Assembly (NCBI GenBank): GCA_012522705.1
Contig: JAAYJY010000180.1
Coordinates: 1 to 12,949, forward strand
DNA: 12,949 bases
Origin: Syntrophomonadaceae bacterium
Lineage (GTDB): Bacteria; Bacillota; Syntrophomonadia; Syntrophomonadales; Syntrophomonadaceae
Direction: 5' to 3'
Below are positions 1 through 6,360 of the stretch, in pieces (the first letter of the stretch is position 1; each line of letters opens with the position of its first letter). The translations under genes and the position numbers were made by a program. The notes beneath the pieces were generated by a model. It made no database searches. It was given only the letters and a program-made list of their open reading frames with translations, and had not been told where the DNA came from.

Positions 1-288
1 GAATCTACGTCCCCATCCTAATAAAAAGCACAAGACGGTATCTTGCCAGTTCTCATTGGCGGCGCGCCCGCCATCAGCATGGCTGCCCCCGGGTGATCCA
101 GGCTCCTTCTGTGTTTGTGCAGTTGGTCGATATCCCACCAAAGTTTGGCCTCGAAGGATCATCTCGCTGCTTTCCATAATTCAGAATTTCCAGGACGTTA
201 CTGGGCCTTCCTTAAAATTTATCCCATTTACTTACATAAAGAAACACCTTTTTACCAAATGCGCATAAAACCATCCGCAGGCGCACAC
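1..288. other. edge region without a convincing gene
   Basis: This stretch lies beyond the terminator of the metal/Fe-S cluster. On the minus strand a frame is open from an ATG at 177-175 to the window edge (59 codons). It has no good ribosome site, and its product, rich in Gly, Pro and Arg, matches no family I recognise. Plus-strand frames here are short and overlap one another. It could hold the end of a gene that lies mostly outside the window. Confidence 0.3.
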
Positions 289-320
289 AAAAAAAGGCCG
301 GCGCTGCAATGTGCCGGCCT
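289..320 (-). terminator. intrinsic terminator of the metal/Fe-S cluster
   Basis: Read on the minus strand, an 8-bp GC-rich stem (AGGCCGGC 320-313 with GCCGGCCT 302-295) closes a 10-nt loop and is followed by a run of Ts. It lies about 110 nt after the stop of the Mrp-NifX gene. Two more inverted repeats lie between that stop and this hairpin: CCGGGGTG/CACCCCGG at 350-371 and a GGAG/CTCC repeat around 331-346. Confidence 0.85.
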
Positions 321-430
321 ATAGAGGAAGGAGTATATATTCTCCTGCCCCGGGGTGCCCCCACACCCCGGATACAAGCAGGGGAATTCGATTACAGGCG
401 TCCGTCACTTTGTGGTACCAAAGGAACGGG

Positions 431-1687
431 TTATAAGCTGCCGCAGCCCGGCATCGAGCCGTGTTCGCATCCTTCATGATGCTGATGGTCGTGGCAGATG
501 GAACCGGTCGAGGCCAGCCGGCCCAGCAGGTATTGTTGGACCGCCTCCCGGGCCGGACCCTGTGCCCCCAATATCACCTCAATGCCCTTCTCGTTGAAGA
601 TGTCGACCGCCCCGCCGCCCATGCCGCCGGAGATGATCACCTGGACCCCCAGGTCGTGAAGATAATTGGGCAGGAAGCCCGGCCGGTGGCCCGGATTGGG
701 AATGGATTCGCTCTTGGTTATCTTCTGCCCCTCGGCTTCGTAAATATTGAAATTGATACAATGACCGAAATGGCCGGTCACCATATCATGTTCACTGGCT
801 ACTGCTATTTTCATTTTATTCCCTCCATTATTGCCTACCTCATTGCTTACATCATTGGCTATTTCCTGAGCCAAAACATCCGCTATCCCGTTTAGCCAAT
901 CACCCTTGAATTGTTCGATCCTTCCCCGATCGCACAACTCCGCCAGCTGCGGATCGACCGGCAGCCGGGCCAGTACCTCCAAGCCATATTGGGCGGCTAT
1001 CTCGCTTACATGGCTGGCCCCAAATATATTGTGCTCCTGGTCACAGTCGGGACATTTAAAGTAAGCCATGTTTTCGGCTAAACCGATCACTGGAACCTTC
1101 ATCAGTTGGGCCATCTTGACCGCTTTGGAGACGATCATGCCCACCAGTTCCTGGGGCGAGGTCACAATGATGATGCCATCCACGGGTATGGATTGGAAAA
1201 CGGTCAGGGGTACGTCACCGGTGCCGGGAGGCATATCGATAAACAGGTAGTCGACGTCATCCCAAATGACATCGGTCCAGAATTGCTTCACTGCCCCGGC
1301 CAGGATCGGCCCCCGCCAGAGGACTGGGTCGCTGTCATTGTCGATGAGCAGGTTGACCGACATGATATCTATGCCAGCCATGCTTTTCACCGGCAGCAAA
1401 CCCATGGCATTACCTATGGCCTTGCTGGTGATACCGAATACCTTGGGTATCGATGGTCCGGTTATGTCGGCATCCAGGATAGCCGTATTATAGCCCCTTC
1501 GGTGCATGGTGACCGCCAGCAGGGAGGTGACCAGGGATTTGCCTACCCCTCCTTTACCGCTCACTACCCCGATGACCTTTTTGACCCGGCTCAGTTCATG
1601 GGGTTCCGCCAGCAAACTCTTCGGTTCTCTTCTCTCCTCGCAGTCTACCCCGCAGGTGCTGCATGTCTCGGTACAATTGTCGCTCAC
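431..1687 (-). CDS. Mrp/NBP35-family Fe-S carrier ATPase fused to a C-terminal NifX-like domain
   Basis: A cytoplasmic P-loop ATPase of the Mrp/NBP35 (ApbC) family, known to bind and hand over [4Fe-4S] clusters. Visible: an N-terminal Cys cluster (C5, C9, C12, C16), the deviant Walker A SGKGGVGKS at 43-51, and the family CPDC motif (C212, C215) that holds the bridging cluster. From about residue 292 a second domain starts with MKIAVASE and matches the dinitrogenase Fe-Mo-cofactor (NifX/NifB-type) fold. It ends in a His/Cys-rich tail that probably binds metal. The start is GTG at 1687 with GGGAG eight bases upstream. The linker is a 12-bp tandem repeat that includes a ribosome site for an internal ATG (814). 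This is the last gene of the cluster. Its client is unknown; no nitrogenase genes are visible here. Confidence 0.93.
   Translation of the reverse strand: MSDNCTETCSTCGVDCEERREPKSLLAEPHELSRVKKVIGVVSGKGGVGKSLVTSLLAVTMHRRGYNTAILDADITGPSIPKVFGITSKAIGNAMGLLPVKSMAGIDIMSVNLLIDNDSDPVLWRGPILAGAVKQFWTDVIWDDVDYLFIDMPPGTGDVPLTVFQSIPVDGIIIVTSPQELVGMIVSKAVKMAQLMKVPVIGLAENMAYFKCPDCDQEHNIFGASHVSEIAAQYGLEVLARLPVDPQLAELCDRGRIEQFKGDWLNGIADVLAQEIANDVSNEVGNNGGNKMKIAVASEHDMVTGHFGHCINFNIYEAEGQKITKSESIPNPGHRPGFLPNYLHDLGVQVIISGGMGGGAVDIFNEKGIEVILGAQGPAREAVQQYLLGRLASTGSICHDHQHHEGCEHGSMPGCGSL
812..859 (-). repeat. four 12-bp tandem units forming the Mrp-NifX linker
   Basis: On the minus strand the linker is built of four degenerate 12-base units: GCCAATGATGTA, AGCAATGAGGTA, GGCAATAATGGA and GGGAATAAAATG. 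They encode ANDV, SNEV, GNNG and GNKM. The last two units create GGAGGG six bases before the ATG at 814, which starts the NifX-like domain in frame. Confidence 0.8.
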
Positions 1688-1702
1688 CTTTCATTCTCCC
1701 TT

Positions 1703-1789
1703 TCAAATATCGTGCTGTATTAGTTGTTGCCGTATTATGCCTGCCAGCCGGGCAGCCACCTGCCAGGCTCCATCCAACGGCGTGACCAC
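1703..1789 (-). CDS. possible 28-residue ORF or gene remnant
   Basis: A short frame between the second MinD gene and the Mrp-NifX gene. It opens at GTG 1789 (GTG GTC ACG) with a weak AGAGG upstream and stops at TGA 1705-1703, 15 bases before the Mrp GTG, which is normal operon spacing. The product reads VVTPLDGAWQVAARLAGIIRQQL and onward, a plausible amphipathic helix like the C-terminus of a larger protein. It may be a real micro-ORF, or the decayed tail of a lost gene. I recognise no family. Confidence 0.25.
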   Translation of the reverse strand: MVTPLDGAWQVAARLAGIIRQQLIQHDI

Positions 1790-1824
1790 TTCGGGCGGCC
1801 TCTGCCCCTGACCATATCATTTTA

Positions 1825-1941
1825 TCAGGCGTCCGGAATTCTTATGCTCCCGCCGTCCTCTTGGCAGCTGCCCGGGATCTGGAGGCTCCCGCCGTCCTTT
1901 AATCAGCTACCCGGGATGCGAATCCCCCCACCGCTCTCCTC
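1825..1941 (-). repeat. three 39-bp in-frame tandem repeats across the end of a MinD gene
   Basis: Three successive 13-codon units run through and past the stop of the MinD gene that ends at 1903. They read SGGGIRIPGS-stop, DGGSLQIPGSC and DGGSIRIPDA-stop. The TGA at 1905-1903 aligns with TGC (Cys) in the next unit, and the frame stays open to a second TGA at 1827-1825. Confidence 0.75.
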
Positions 1942-2796
1942 CATCAACATGGTCATGGTCTGCTCGAACACTTCCCGGACCGCCCGTCCCGAAGGGCAAT
2001 CGACATCTACTATGCTGCGGGCTTCATTGACCGCCTTGACCGCTTCCGGGTCATAGGGGATCAATCCCAGCAGGGGCAAATGGTTGAGCTTGCAAAAAGC
2101 GGCAATCTTTTCGCTGTTGCCGGGGCTGGTATCGTATTTGTTGATACACACCCCGATCTTGGTCTGGAATTGCCGGGCGGTCCTGATGATCCGTTCCATG
2201 TCGCTGATCCCTGATAAGGATGGTTCGGCGATTATCAGCACCATGTCCACCCCGCTGAGGGAAGCGATCACCGGGCAGCCGATACCGGGCGAGCCATCGA
2301 TTATGGCCAGGTCAGCCTCGATGACCACCGACATCATCTGCTTTTTGACCTCGGTGACCAGCAGGCCGGAGGTGCCGCTGCCCATCTTCAGCTGGGCGGT
2401 GGAGAACACCGCATCGTTGTGATACAGGCTCAATTCCCCGGCCACCGCCGGGTGCAGAGACACTGCATCCACCGGGCATATATATTCGCACACCCCGCAT
2501 CCTTCACAGGCATAATCATCTACTTTATAGACCGACTCAACCCTGATGGCATCGAAGCGGCAATACTGCCGGCATAGGTCACACTCGATGCAGATCTCCT
2601 CATCGATCTGCGCCTTGGGCAACCCATAAAAGTCCGTACGCCGGGGTTCGGATGTCTGATCCAGGACCAGGTGGAGGTTGGGCGCATCCACATCGCAGTC
2701 GGCATATGCCTTGCCCTGAGCCAACTTGATAAAAGCCGAGGCCACCGTGGTTTTCCCGGTGCCGCCCTTACCGCTGAGGATCAATAGCTGTTTCAT
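1903..2796 (-). CDS. MinD-superfamily P-loop ATPase with inserted ferredoxin domain (second copy)
   Basis: A 297-residue MinD/ParA-type ATPase with a 2[4Fe-4S] ferredoxin segment inserted after the first strands. The deviant Walker A is SGKGGTGKTT at 8-17. Eight cluster cysteines fall in two CxxCxxCxxxC motifs: 69, 72, 75, 79 and 97, 100, 103, 107. Such proteins are cytoplasmic and usually sit beside a sister copy; their client is not established, though a role in metal or Fe-S cofactor handling is usually assumed. The ATG at 2796 has GGAGGAGG six bases upstream, inside the end of the preceding gene (29-base overlap), so the two are translationally coupled. The C-terminus (GGGIRIPGS) is not family-like and is the first unit of a tandem repeat that continues past the stop. 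Confidence 0.92.
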   Translation of the reverse strand: MKQLLILSGKGGTGKTTVASAFIKLAQGKAYADCDVDAPNLHLVLDQTSEPRRTDFYGLPKAQIDEEICIECDLCRQYCRFDAIRVESVYKVDDYACEGCGVCEYICPVDAVSLHPAVAGELSLYHNDAVFSTAQLKMGSGTSGLLVTEVKKQMMSVVIEADLAIIDGSPGIGCPVIASLSGVDMVLIIAEPSLSGISDMERIIRTARQFQTKIGVCINKYDTSPGNSEKIAAFCKLNHLPLLGLIPYDPEAVKAVNEARSIVDVDCPSGRAVREVFEQTMTMLMEESGGGIRIPGS

Positions 2797-3625
2797 GCTG
2801 CACCTCCTCCTTCACCGTCTCCAACAAGGCCGCGAACATGGCCTGATACCGATCACTTTCATGAACTGCTACCCGGGCTTCGGAGTTTAGTACCCCCAAC
2901 TCCCGATCATAATCGATCCGGGCCAGTATCCTGATGCCCTTTTCAAGGCAGTATTGTTCAGAGGGGTTGGGGCCCTCCAAACATTTGTTGAGCACCACCC
3001 CATGGGGTTTGCCGAACAACTGCACCAGTTCATGGACCAGGGCCAGGTTGTGGGCCCCGAAAATGGTGGGCTCCGCCACCAATATGCAGTAATCAGAATC
3101 CCTGACGCACTCCATCACTATACAGGCGCTGCCGGGGGGGCAGTCGATAAAGGTCAGTCCCTCCGGGATGTCGGCCAGAAGCTTCTTGATAATGGGGATC
3201 CCGGAGGCCTCACCGGTATTCAGTATCCCGGTCATGACCCGGACATCACCGGAAAGACCGCTCTCGATAACGCCGATGGACTTGTCCCTCTCCGTCAAGG
3301 CCCGCAGCGGGCACAGTAATATGCAGCCCCCGCAGGAATGACAGACCTCTTCAAAAATCATCAGCTTCTGATCGATATAAGCCAAGGCATTGAAATTGCA
3401 GAACTCCACGCATTTCCGGCATCCATCGCATAATTTCTGATCCACCACCGGGATCTTGACGGCGATCGTTTCGGTCACCACATCGGCCGGCTTCAAGAAC
3501 AGATACCCGTTGGGCTCCTCCACATCACAATCGATATAGGCGGCATGGCCGGCCACAGCAGCCAGGTTCACGGACACCAGGGTCTTGCCGGTACCGCCCT
3601 TGCCGCTTAAGACCGCTATCTTCAT
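2768..3625 (-). CDS. MinD-superfamily P-loop ATPase with inserted ferredoxin domain (first copy)
   Basis: A 285-residue sister of the following gene. Walker A is SGKGGTGKT at 7-15, DCDVEEPN at 32-39 is the switch region, and the two [4Fe-4S] motifs use cysteines 66, 69, 72, 76 and 95, 98, 101, 105. The ATG at 3625 was chosen over one seven codons upstream. It is followed directly by MKIAVLSGKGG, as in the family. It is preceded by GGGAGG at good spacing inside the last codons of the NifX-like gene, only one base after that gene's stop. The pair of ATPases with different surfaces suggests a heterodimer that couples ATP to electron or cluster transfer; that is inference. Confidence 0.93.
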   Translation of the reverse strand: MKIAVLSGKGGTGKTLVSVNLAAVAGHAAYIDCDVEEPNGYLFLKPADVVTETIAVKIPVVDQKLCDGCRKCVEFCNFNALAYIDQKLMIFEEVCHSCGGCILLCPLRALTERDKSIGVIESGLSGDVRVMTGILNTGEASGIPIIKKLLADIPEGLTFIDCPPGSACIVMECVRDSDYCILVAEPTIFGAHNLALVHELVQLFGKPHGVVLNKCLEGPNPSEQYCLEKGIRILARIDYDRELGVLNSEARVAVHESDRYQAMFAALLETVKEEVQHETAIDPQR

Positions 3626-3626
3626 C

Positions 3627-3995
3627 TTATTTGCCTCCCTGACCATGAAACCCGGGGTGAATATCGTCCAGGGGACTCAATCTGCCCTCTTTATAGGCGT
3701 TGATATTATCCTGGATCGAATCATTAATGGTCTTGAACATCTTGATGCCGGCGGCATCGATTACTTGTGCGGCATTCTCGCCGCAACGCGGGGTAAGCAA
3801 AACCTTGGCTTGGCTGTCCACCACCGTTTGGGCGGCCTTGATGCCGGCACCTCCTTGGCTGGCGGCAGCCGCATTGTCGATAAAATCCGCCTTGCCGCTA
3901 TCGGTATCGTATATCAGGAAATAGGGCGCCCGCCCAAAGGATACACACACCTTGCTTTCCATGGATTTGTCATCTACTGGTACAGCAATAAACAT
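3627..3995 (-). CDS. NifX/NifB-type dinitrogenase Fe-Mo-cofactor family protein
   Basis: A 122-residue single-domain protein of the dinitrogenase iron-molybdenum cofactor biosynthesis family. It begins MFIAVPVDDK and has the typical SFGRAPYFLIYD strand and GGAGIKAAQ loop, plus LLTPRCGENAAQVI. Family members carry metal clusters or precursors, and non-diazotrophs use them in unknown metal-handling roles. I start it at ATG 3995, which has AGGAGGG upstream, rather than at an ATG 12 codons earlier that has no ribosome site. The gene ends one base before the first MinD ATPase, whose ribosome site lies inside its last codons. The C-terminal Gly/His tail (HPGFHGQGGK) may bind metal. Confidence 0.9.
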   Translation of the reverse strand: MFIAVPVDDKSMESKVCVSFGRAPYFLIYDTDSGKADFIDNAAAASQGGAGIKAAQTVVDSQAKVLLTPRCGENAAQVIDAAGIKMFKTINDSIQDNINAYKEGRLSPLDDIHPGFHGQGGK

Positions 3996-4053
3996 GCTGG
4001 CCCTCCTTTCTGCATCGTAATTTTGCTTCAATGGTCATCGTTCAGCGGTTTTT

Positions 4054-4464
4054 TCAAGGTTTATGATCCGGCTCGGATAGAACTTTCTTGTCAAGCCCCT
4101 CCTTTTCCCTGGCTTTCCAGCCCATCCGATGACGGTGGCAGCCCCCGCATCGGCAAACTTCCTCCAAGCCTTCGCACAGTTGGTAATCTCCCCCCTCGAT
4201 CCGCAGCACCCGGCTGTTTACCAGGGAGTCCGCCAGTTTTTGGCGGGCATCGTTATATATCCGCTGCACCGTGGTCCGGGCGATATTCATCTGTTCGGCG
4301 CTTTCTTCCTGGGTAAAGCCCTGTAAGTCGATGACCCTGATAGTTCCATATTCAGCCACTGACATGACTACGCAGTTTTAAGGGCTGACCGGCTGAACGA
4401 GCGGGCCGAAGCGGTCGTTGGCCGGCATGCAGCAGACCTTCCTCCACTTTCTGGGTCGGGCCAT
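4054..4464 (-). pseudogene. DUF134 helix-turn-helix protein interrupted by an in-frame TAA
   Basis: DUF134 proteins are about 100-150 residues, with a conserved MxRPRK...RFGP N-terminus and a sigma-region-4-like helix-turn-helix; they are presumed regulators. Here GAGGTGA and ATG 4464 start MARPRKWRKVCCMPANDRFG, clearly the family N-terminus. After 28 codons a TAA at 4380-4378 interrupts it. Four codons later, in the same frame, ATG 4365 begins MSVAEYGTIRVIDLQGF, followed by the helix-turn-helix (FTQEESAEQMNIARTTVQRIY) and the CxCGGCHRHR tail. The second ATG has no ribosome site. Either the gene is dead, or the 103-residue HTH part is made by re-initiation 12 bases after the stop, or the base is a sequence error. 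UAA is not a known recoding codon for Sec or Pyl. Confidence 0.85.
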
Positions 4465-4558
4465 TTCCAATCACCTCATAGTTGGCCGGGCTATTGCTTC
4501 CCGGCTAGACTTGCCATCCGCTTATGGATGGATTCCAGTTATTCTACCCAATCCTCTT

Positions 4559-4615
4559 TTACTGCCGCGGCATCTGCCTAAGGTTCCATGGGCTGCGGCA
4601 TCTGCCCTTCAGGTT
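4559..4615 (-). repeat. two 25/27-bp repeats across the end of the DUF5320 gene
   Basis: The segment CCTGAAGGGCAGATGCCGCAG in the gene's last codons recurs immediately as CCTTAGGCAGATGCCGCGGCAG. The second copy lacks two bases, which creates the TAG stop (4580-4578). With two bases restored it would read GQMPRQ and end at the TAA at 4561-4559. Confidence 0.6.
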
Positions 4616-4928
4616 CCAGGTTGACTTCCATGGCGTTGTTGATTTCCATCCCCGCCCTTCTCCGGCGAGACCGGGCCATTCCATAGCCCAGTCCCAGGAT
4701 GGCGGCACAGCCCAATCCTTTGACCATGCCTCTTCCCAGACCGGATGCCATTCCCCAACCTGTTCCCCGGCCCATACCCGGCAATAAACCCATCGCCGCC
4801 CCTCGCCCTAAGGCTCTCCGGGCCCGGATCCCCCGCCGCAGGGCATCAGCACCAAGAATACACACCCCCATTCCTCTGCCCGTCATAGGCCCCATGCCCA
4901 ACGGTCCGCTTCCATCCAAACGCGGCAT
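4578..4928 (-). CDS. DUF5320 family small Gly/Met/Arg-rich protein
   Basis: A 116-residue protein with the DUF5320 hallmark N-terminus MPRLDGSGPLGMGPMTGRGMG. It is rich in Gly, Met and Arg throughout and has a short hydrophobic patch (GCAAILGLGYGMA). Such proteins regularly accompany NifX-like and MinD-ferredoxin genes; their function is unknown. ATG 4928 has GGAGAGG upstream. It is the first gene of the cluster, just downstream of the operator-promoter at 5026-5077. Its last residues (PEGQMPQPMEP) belong to a short tandem repeat that continues past the TAG stop. Confidence 0.85.
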   Translation of the reverse strand: MPRLDGSGPLGMGPMTGRGMGVCILGADALRRGIRARRALGRGAAMGLLPGMGRGTGWGMASGLGRGMVKGLGCAAILGLGYGMARSRRRRAGMEINNAMEVNLEPEGQMPQPMEP

Positions 4929-5025
4929 AAAAAACCTCTCCTTTCCTGGGTCACTGCCTGATCATGGCCAACCCACATTGTATACATCCAACCTCTCGGC
5001 CAGGTTATAATCTTCCCCGGGTCTT

Positions 5026-5077
5026 TGACATATGTCATTGTAGCTCAAGTATAAAGTTAGTATTGGGCATATGTCAA
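5026..5077 (-). promoter_or_regulatory. promoter of the metal/Fe-S cluster with two palindromic operators
   Basis: Minus strand: -35 TTGACA (5077-5072), 18-base spacer, -10 TATACT (5053-5048), start expected near 5041. A perfect 12-bp palindrome, TGACATATGTCA, lies at 5026-5037, just after the expected start. A partial copy, GGGCATATGTCA at 5065-5076, overlaps the -35. The centres are 39 bp apart. The layout predicts cooperative repression; the repressor is unknown, and the broken DUF134 protein is one candidate. Confidence 0.7.
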
Positions 5078-5105
5078 TAACTTAGTCGCGGTTGATAGAA
5101 AATTA

Positions 5106-5138
5106 GAACCGACGATAATAATATATTATCTCCGGTTC
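5106..5138 (-). terminator. AT-rich hairpin, probable terminator after the ParA-like gene
   Basis: A 33-base inverted repeat with 15-base arms and a 3-base centre: GAACCGACGATAATA against TATTATCTCCGGTTC, two mismatches. On the minus strand it is followed by a T-rich stretch. It lies between the small ORF stop at 5181 and the cluster promoter at 5077, where a terminator is expected. It could instead be an operator. Confidence 0.5.
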
Positions 5139-5180
5139 ATCGATTCTGAGTATTTCACCATCGCCCATACTGACACTATT

Positions 5181-5312
5181 TTAATTTTTATCCTGTCGAC
5201 TGACTTGCTTGCCCTGCTGATTCAAACCAAAATGATTAAGCCCTGGTACAGCTTTAGCCGGTGCATCCTTGTTCCGGCGGGGGCGGTTTTCTCTGCTGCC
5301 ACGACGAACCAT
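5181..5312 (-). CDS. possible 43-residue basic protein
   Basis: An ATG at 5312 opens 43 codons ending at TAA 5183-5181. The product begins MVRRGSRENRPRRNK and ends QQGKQVSRQDKN; it is strongly basic and probably disordered. A GGGAGG ribosome site lies 11 bases upstream, slightly far. It follows the ParA-like stop by 34 bases and fills the only room before the hairpin at 5106-5138. The frame stays open upstream of the ATG (YFEREAAAE) but lacks a start there. I recognise no family. Confidence 0.4.
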   Translation of the reverse strand: MVRRGSRENRPRRNKDAPAKAVPGLNHFGLNQQGKQVSRQDKN

Positions 5313-5346
5313 TTCCGCTGCCGCCTCCCGCTCAAAGTATACAGCG

Positions 5347-6036
5347 CTACAAATCTTCGACTGTCTCCACTAACCGGGTAAAGGCTGATCTGAGATTTTC
5401 CTGTTGCAGTTCCCAGACCGTCCGTCTCGTCAAGGGCAGGTCGTGGATCCTCTCGCAGTAGGGAATAGGATCGGCCAGGATCCCATAACCATAATAATCG
5501 CCCAGGGCAAATAACTGTTGGCTATTGTGGTCCCACTCCTTGGTGTTGATCTTGTTGGATATGATCAGATCGACCGGGCGGGGCTCATCACCAGCACCGG
5601 CCAGGCTCTGCTGCAGAGCCTGGATTTGGCCCAACTGATCCGGATGCCCGAGGTCAGTACACACCGCCAACTTAAAGGGGAGATCGAGCAGCTGTTTAAC
5701 GTGGTCACTTGAAGTCGGATGTATCAGTACATACTCATAATCCGCCCCCTCCATAAGCGAGGCCGGGGCGCCTCCCCCCTCCGGCACCCCTTCATCGCAG
5801 TCCAGCCTCCAAAGATCAACCCCCAAGCGGGTTGGACTTATGAGTGAGGTGGGCGGCCGGTTGTCCTGATTCCCGGAGGACAAGGCATTTCCCAGCCATT
5901 GGTTGAGTTTTTCTGTTTTCCACCAATCAAGGATCAAAACCCGGTGGCCCCTGGCTTGCAAACCGGTAGCCAGATTGACCGTCACCGTGGTCTGACCGCT
6001 GCCGGAATGAATATTGATGATAGTTATGACCTTCAT
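5347..6036 (-). CDS. ParA/MinD-like protein with a degenerate P-loop
   Basis: A 229-residue protein with the ParA/MinD layout: MKVITIINIHSGSGQTTVTVN at the N-terminus, RGHRVLILDWW for the strand normally carrying the ATPase Asp, and LIISNKINT as the base-binding strand. The P-loop should read KGGxGKTT; here it is HSGSGQTT (residues 10-17), so both the signature Lys and the phosphate-binding Lys are gone. ATP hydrolysis is therefore doubtful. Start at ATG 6036 with an AGGGGG site about seven bases upstream, preferred to an ATG 11 codons earlier. It is separated from the metal cluster by a hairpin and a new promoter, so it is probably its own transcript. Function unknown. Confidence 0.8.
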   Translation of the reverse strand: MKVITIINIHSGSGQTTVTVNLATGLQARGHRVLILDWWKTEKLNQWLGNALSSGNQDNRPPTSLISPTRLGVDLWRLDCDEGVPEGGGAPASLMEGADYEYVLIHPTSSDHVKQLLDLPFKLAVCTDLGHPDQLGQIQALQQSLAGAGDEPRPVDLIISNKINTKEWDHNSQQLFALGDYYGYGILADPIPYCERIHDLPLTRRTVWELQQENLRSAFTRLVETVEDL

Positions 6037-6083
6037 ATGAATACCCCCTGCCAATTCTACCCGGTGCAACTACTGGTACGTTA

Positions 6084-6092
6084 ATCATAACA
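6084..6092 (-). promoter_or_regulatory. possible extended -10 promoter for the ParA-like gene
   Basis: On the minus strand TGTTATGAT (6092-6084) fits an extended -10 element (TGn plus TATGAT) about 48 bases before the ParA-like ATG. No good -35 is visible. The rest of 6093-6190 holds no gene I can see. Confidence 0.35.
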
Positions 6093-6190
6093 GTAAAAAG
6101 AGGAGCCGGGCAGGGGCAGTTAGGGTTGCCGGACCAATAACCCGGTCAACGTTTCGGATCCAAAACAGATCTGGCACTGCTACTGGGCGT

Positions 6191-6219
6191 GAAAAAGCCG
6201 GCCCTGCGAAGTGCCGGCT
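6191..6219 (-). terminator. intrinsic terminator after the HesB-like gene
   Basis: Minus strand: AGCCGGC (6219-6213), 10-base loop, GCCGGCT (6202-6196), then a T run. It closes the transcript of the HesB-like selenoprotein candidate. The stretch 6220-6360 between that stop and this hairpin shows no other gene. Its sequence resembles the terminator at 289-320. Confidence 0.8.
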
Positions 6220-6360
6220 CAAGCTTTTGTTCTACTTTTCGGAAACTGGAAATGCTCCGCTGCGGCTGCCTTATTTAACCACCGGCCACCTATCCTGTCC
6301 TGAATGCTTCCCCCGTCCCAGCAGCCGGGTCCGGCCGTCTTCCAGCTCACCATCATCCCA

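Noticed and set aside
812..859. CRISPR-like array
   Set aside because: The 12-base units are contiguous, in frame and without spacers; it is a coding tandem repeat.
1106..1723. Long plus-strand frame opposite the Mrp gene
   Set aside because: It mirrors the well-supported Mrp coding sequence in codon phase, has no family motifs and no ribosome site. The same applies to the other plus-strand frames opposite minus-strand genes and to frames opposite the transporter.
431..3995. A nitrogenase (nif) operon
   Set aside because: Only NifX-like domains are present. There is no nifH, nifD, nifK, nifE or nifN, and such domains are common in non-diazotrophs.
4378..4380. The DUF134 stop as a recoded amino acid
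   Set aside because: It is TAA. Known Sec and Pyl recoding uses UGA and UAG, so mutation, error or re-initiation is more likely.
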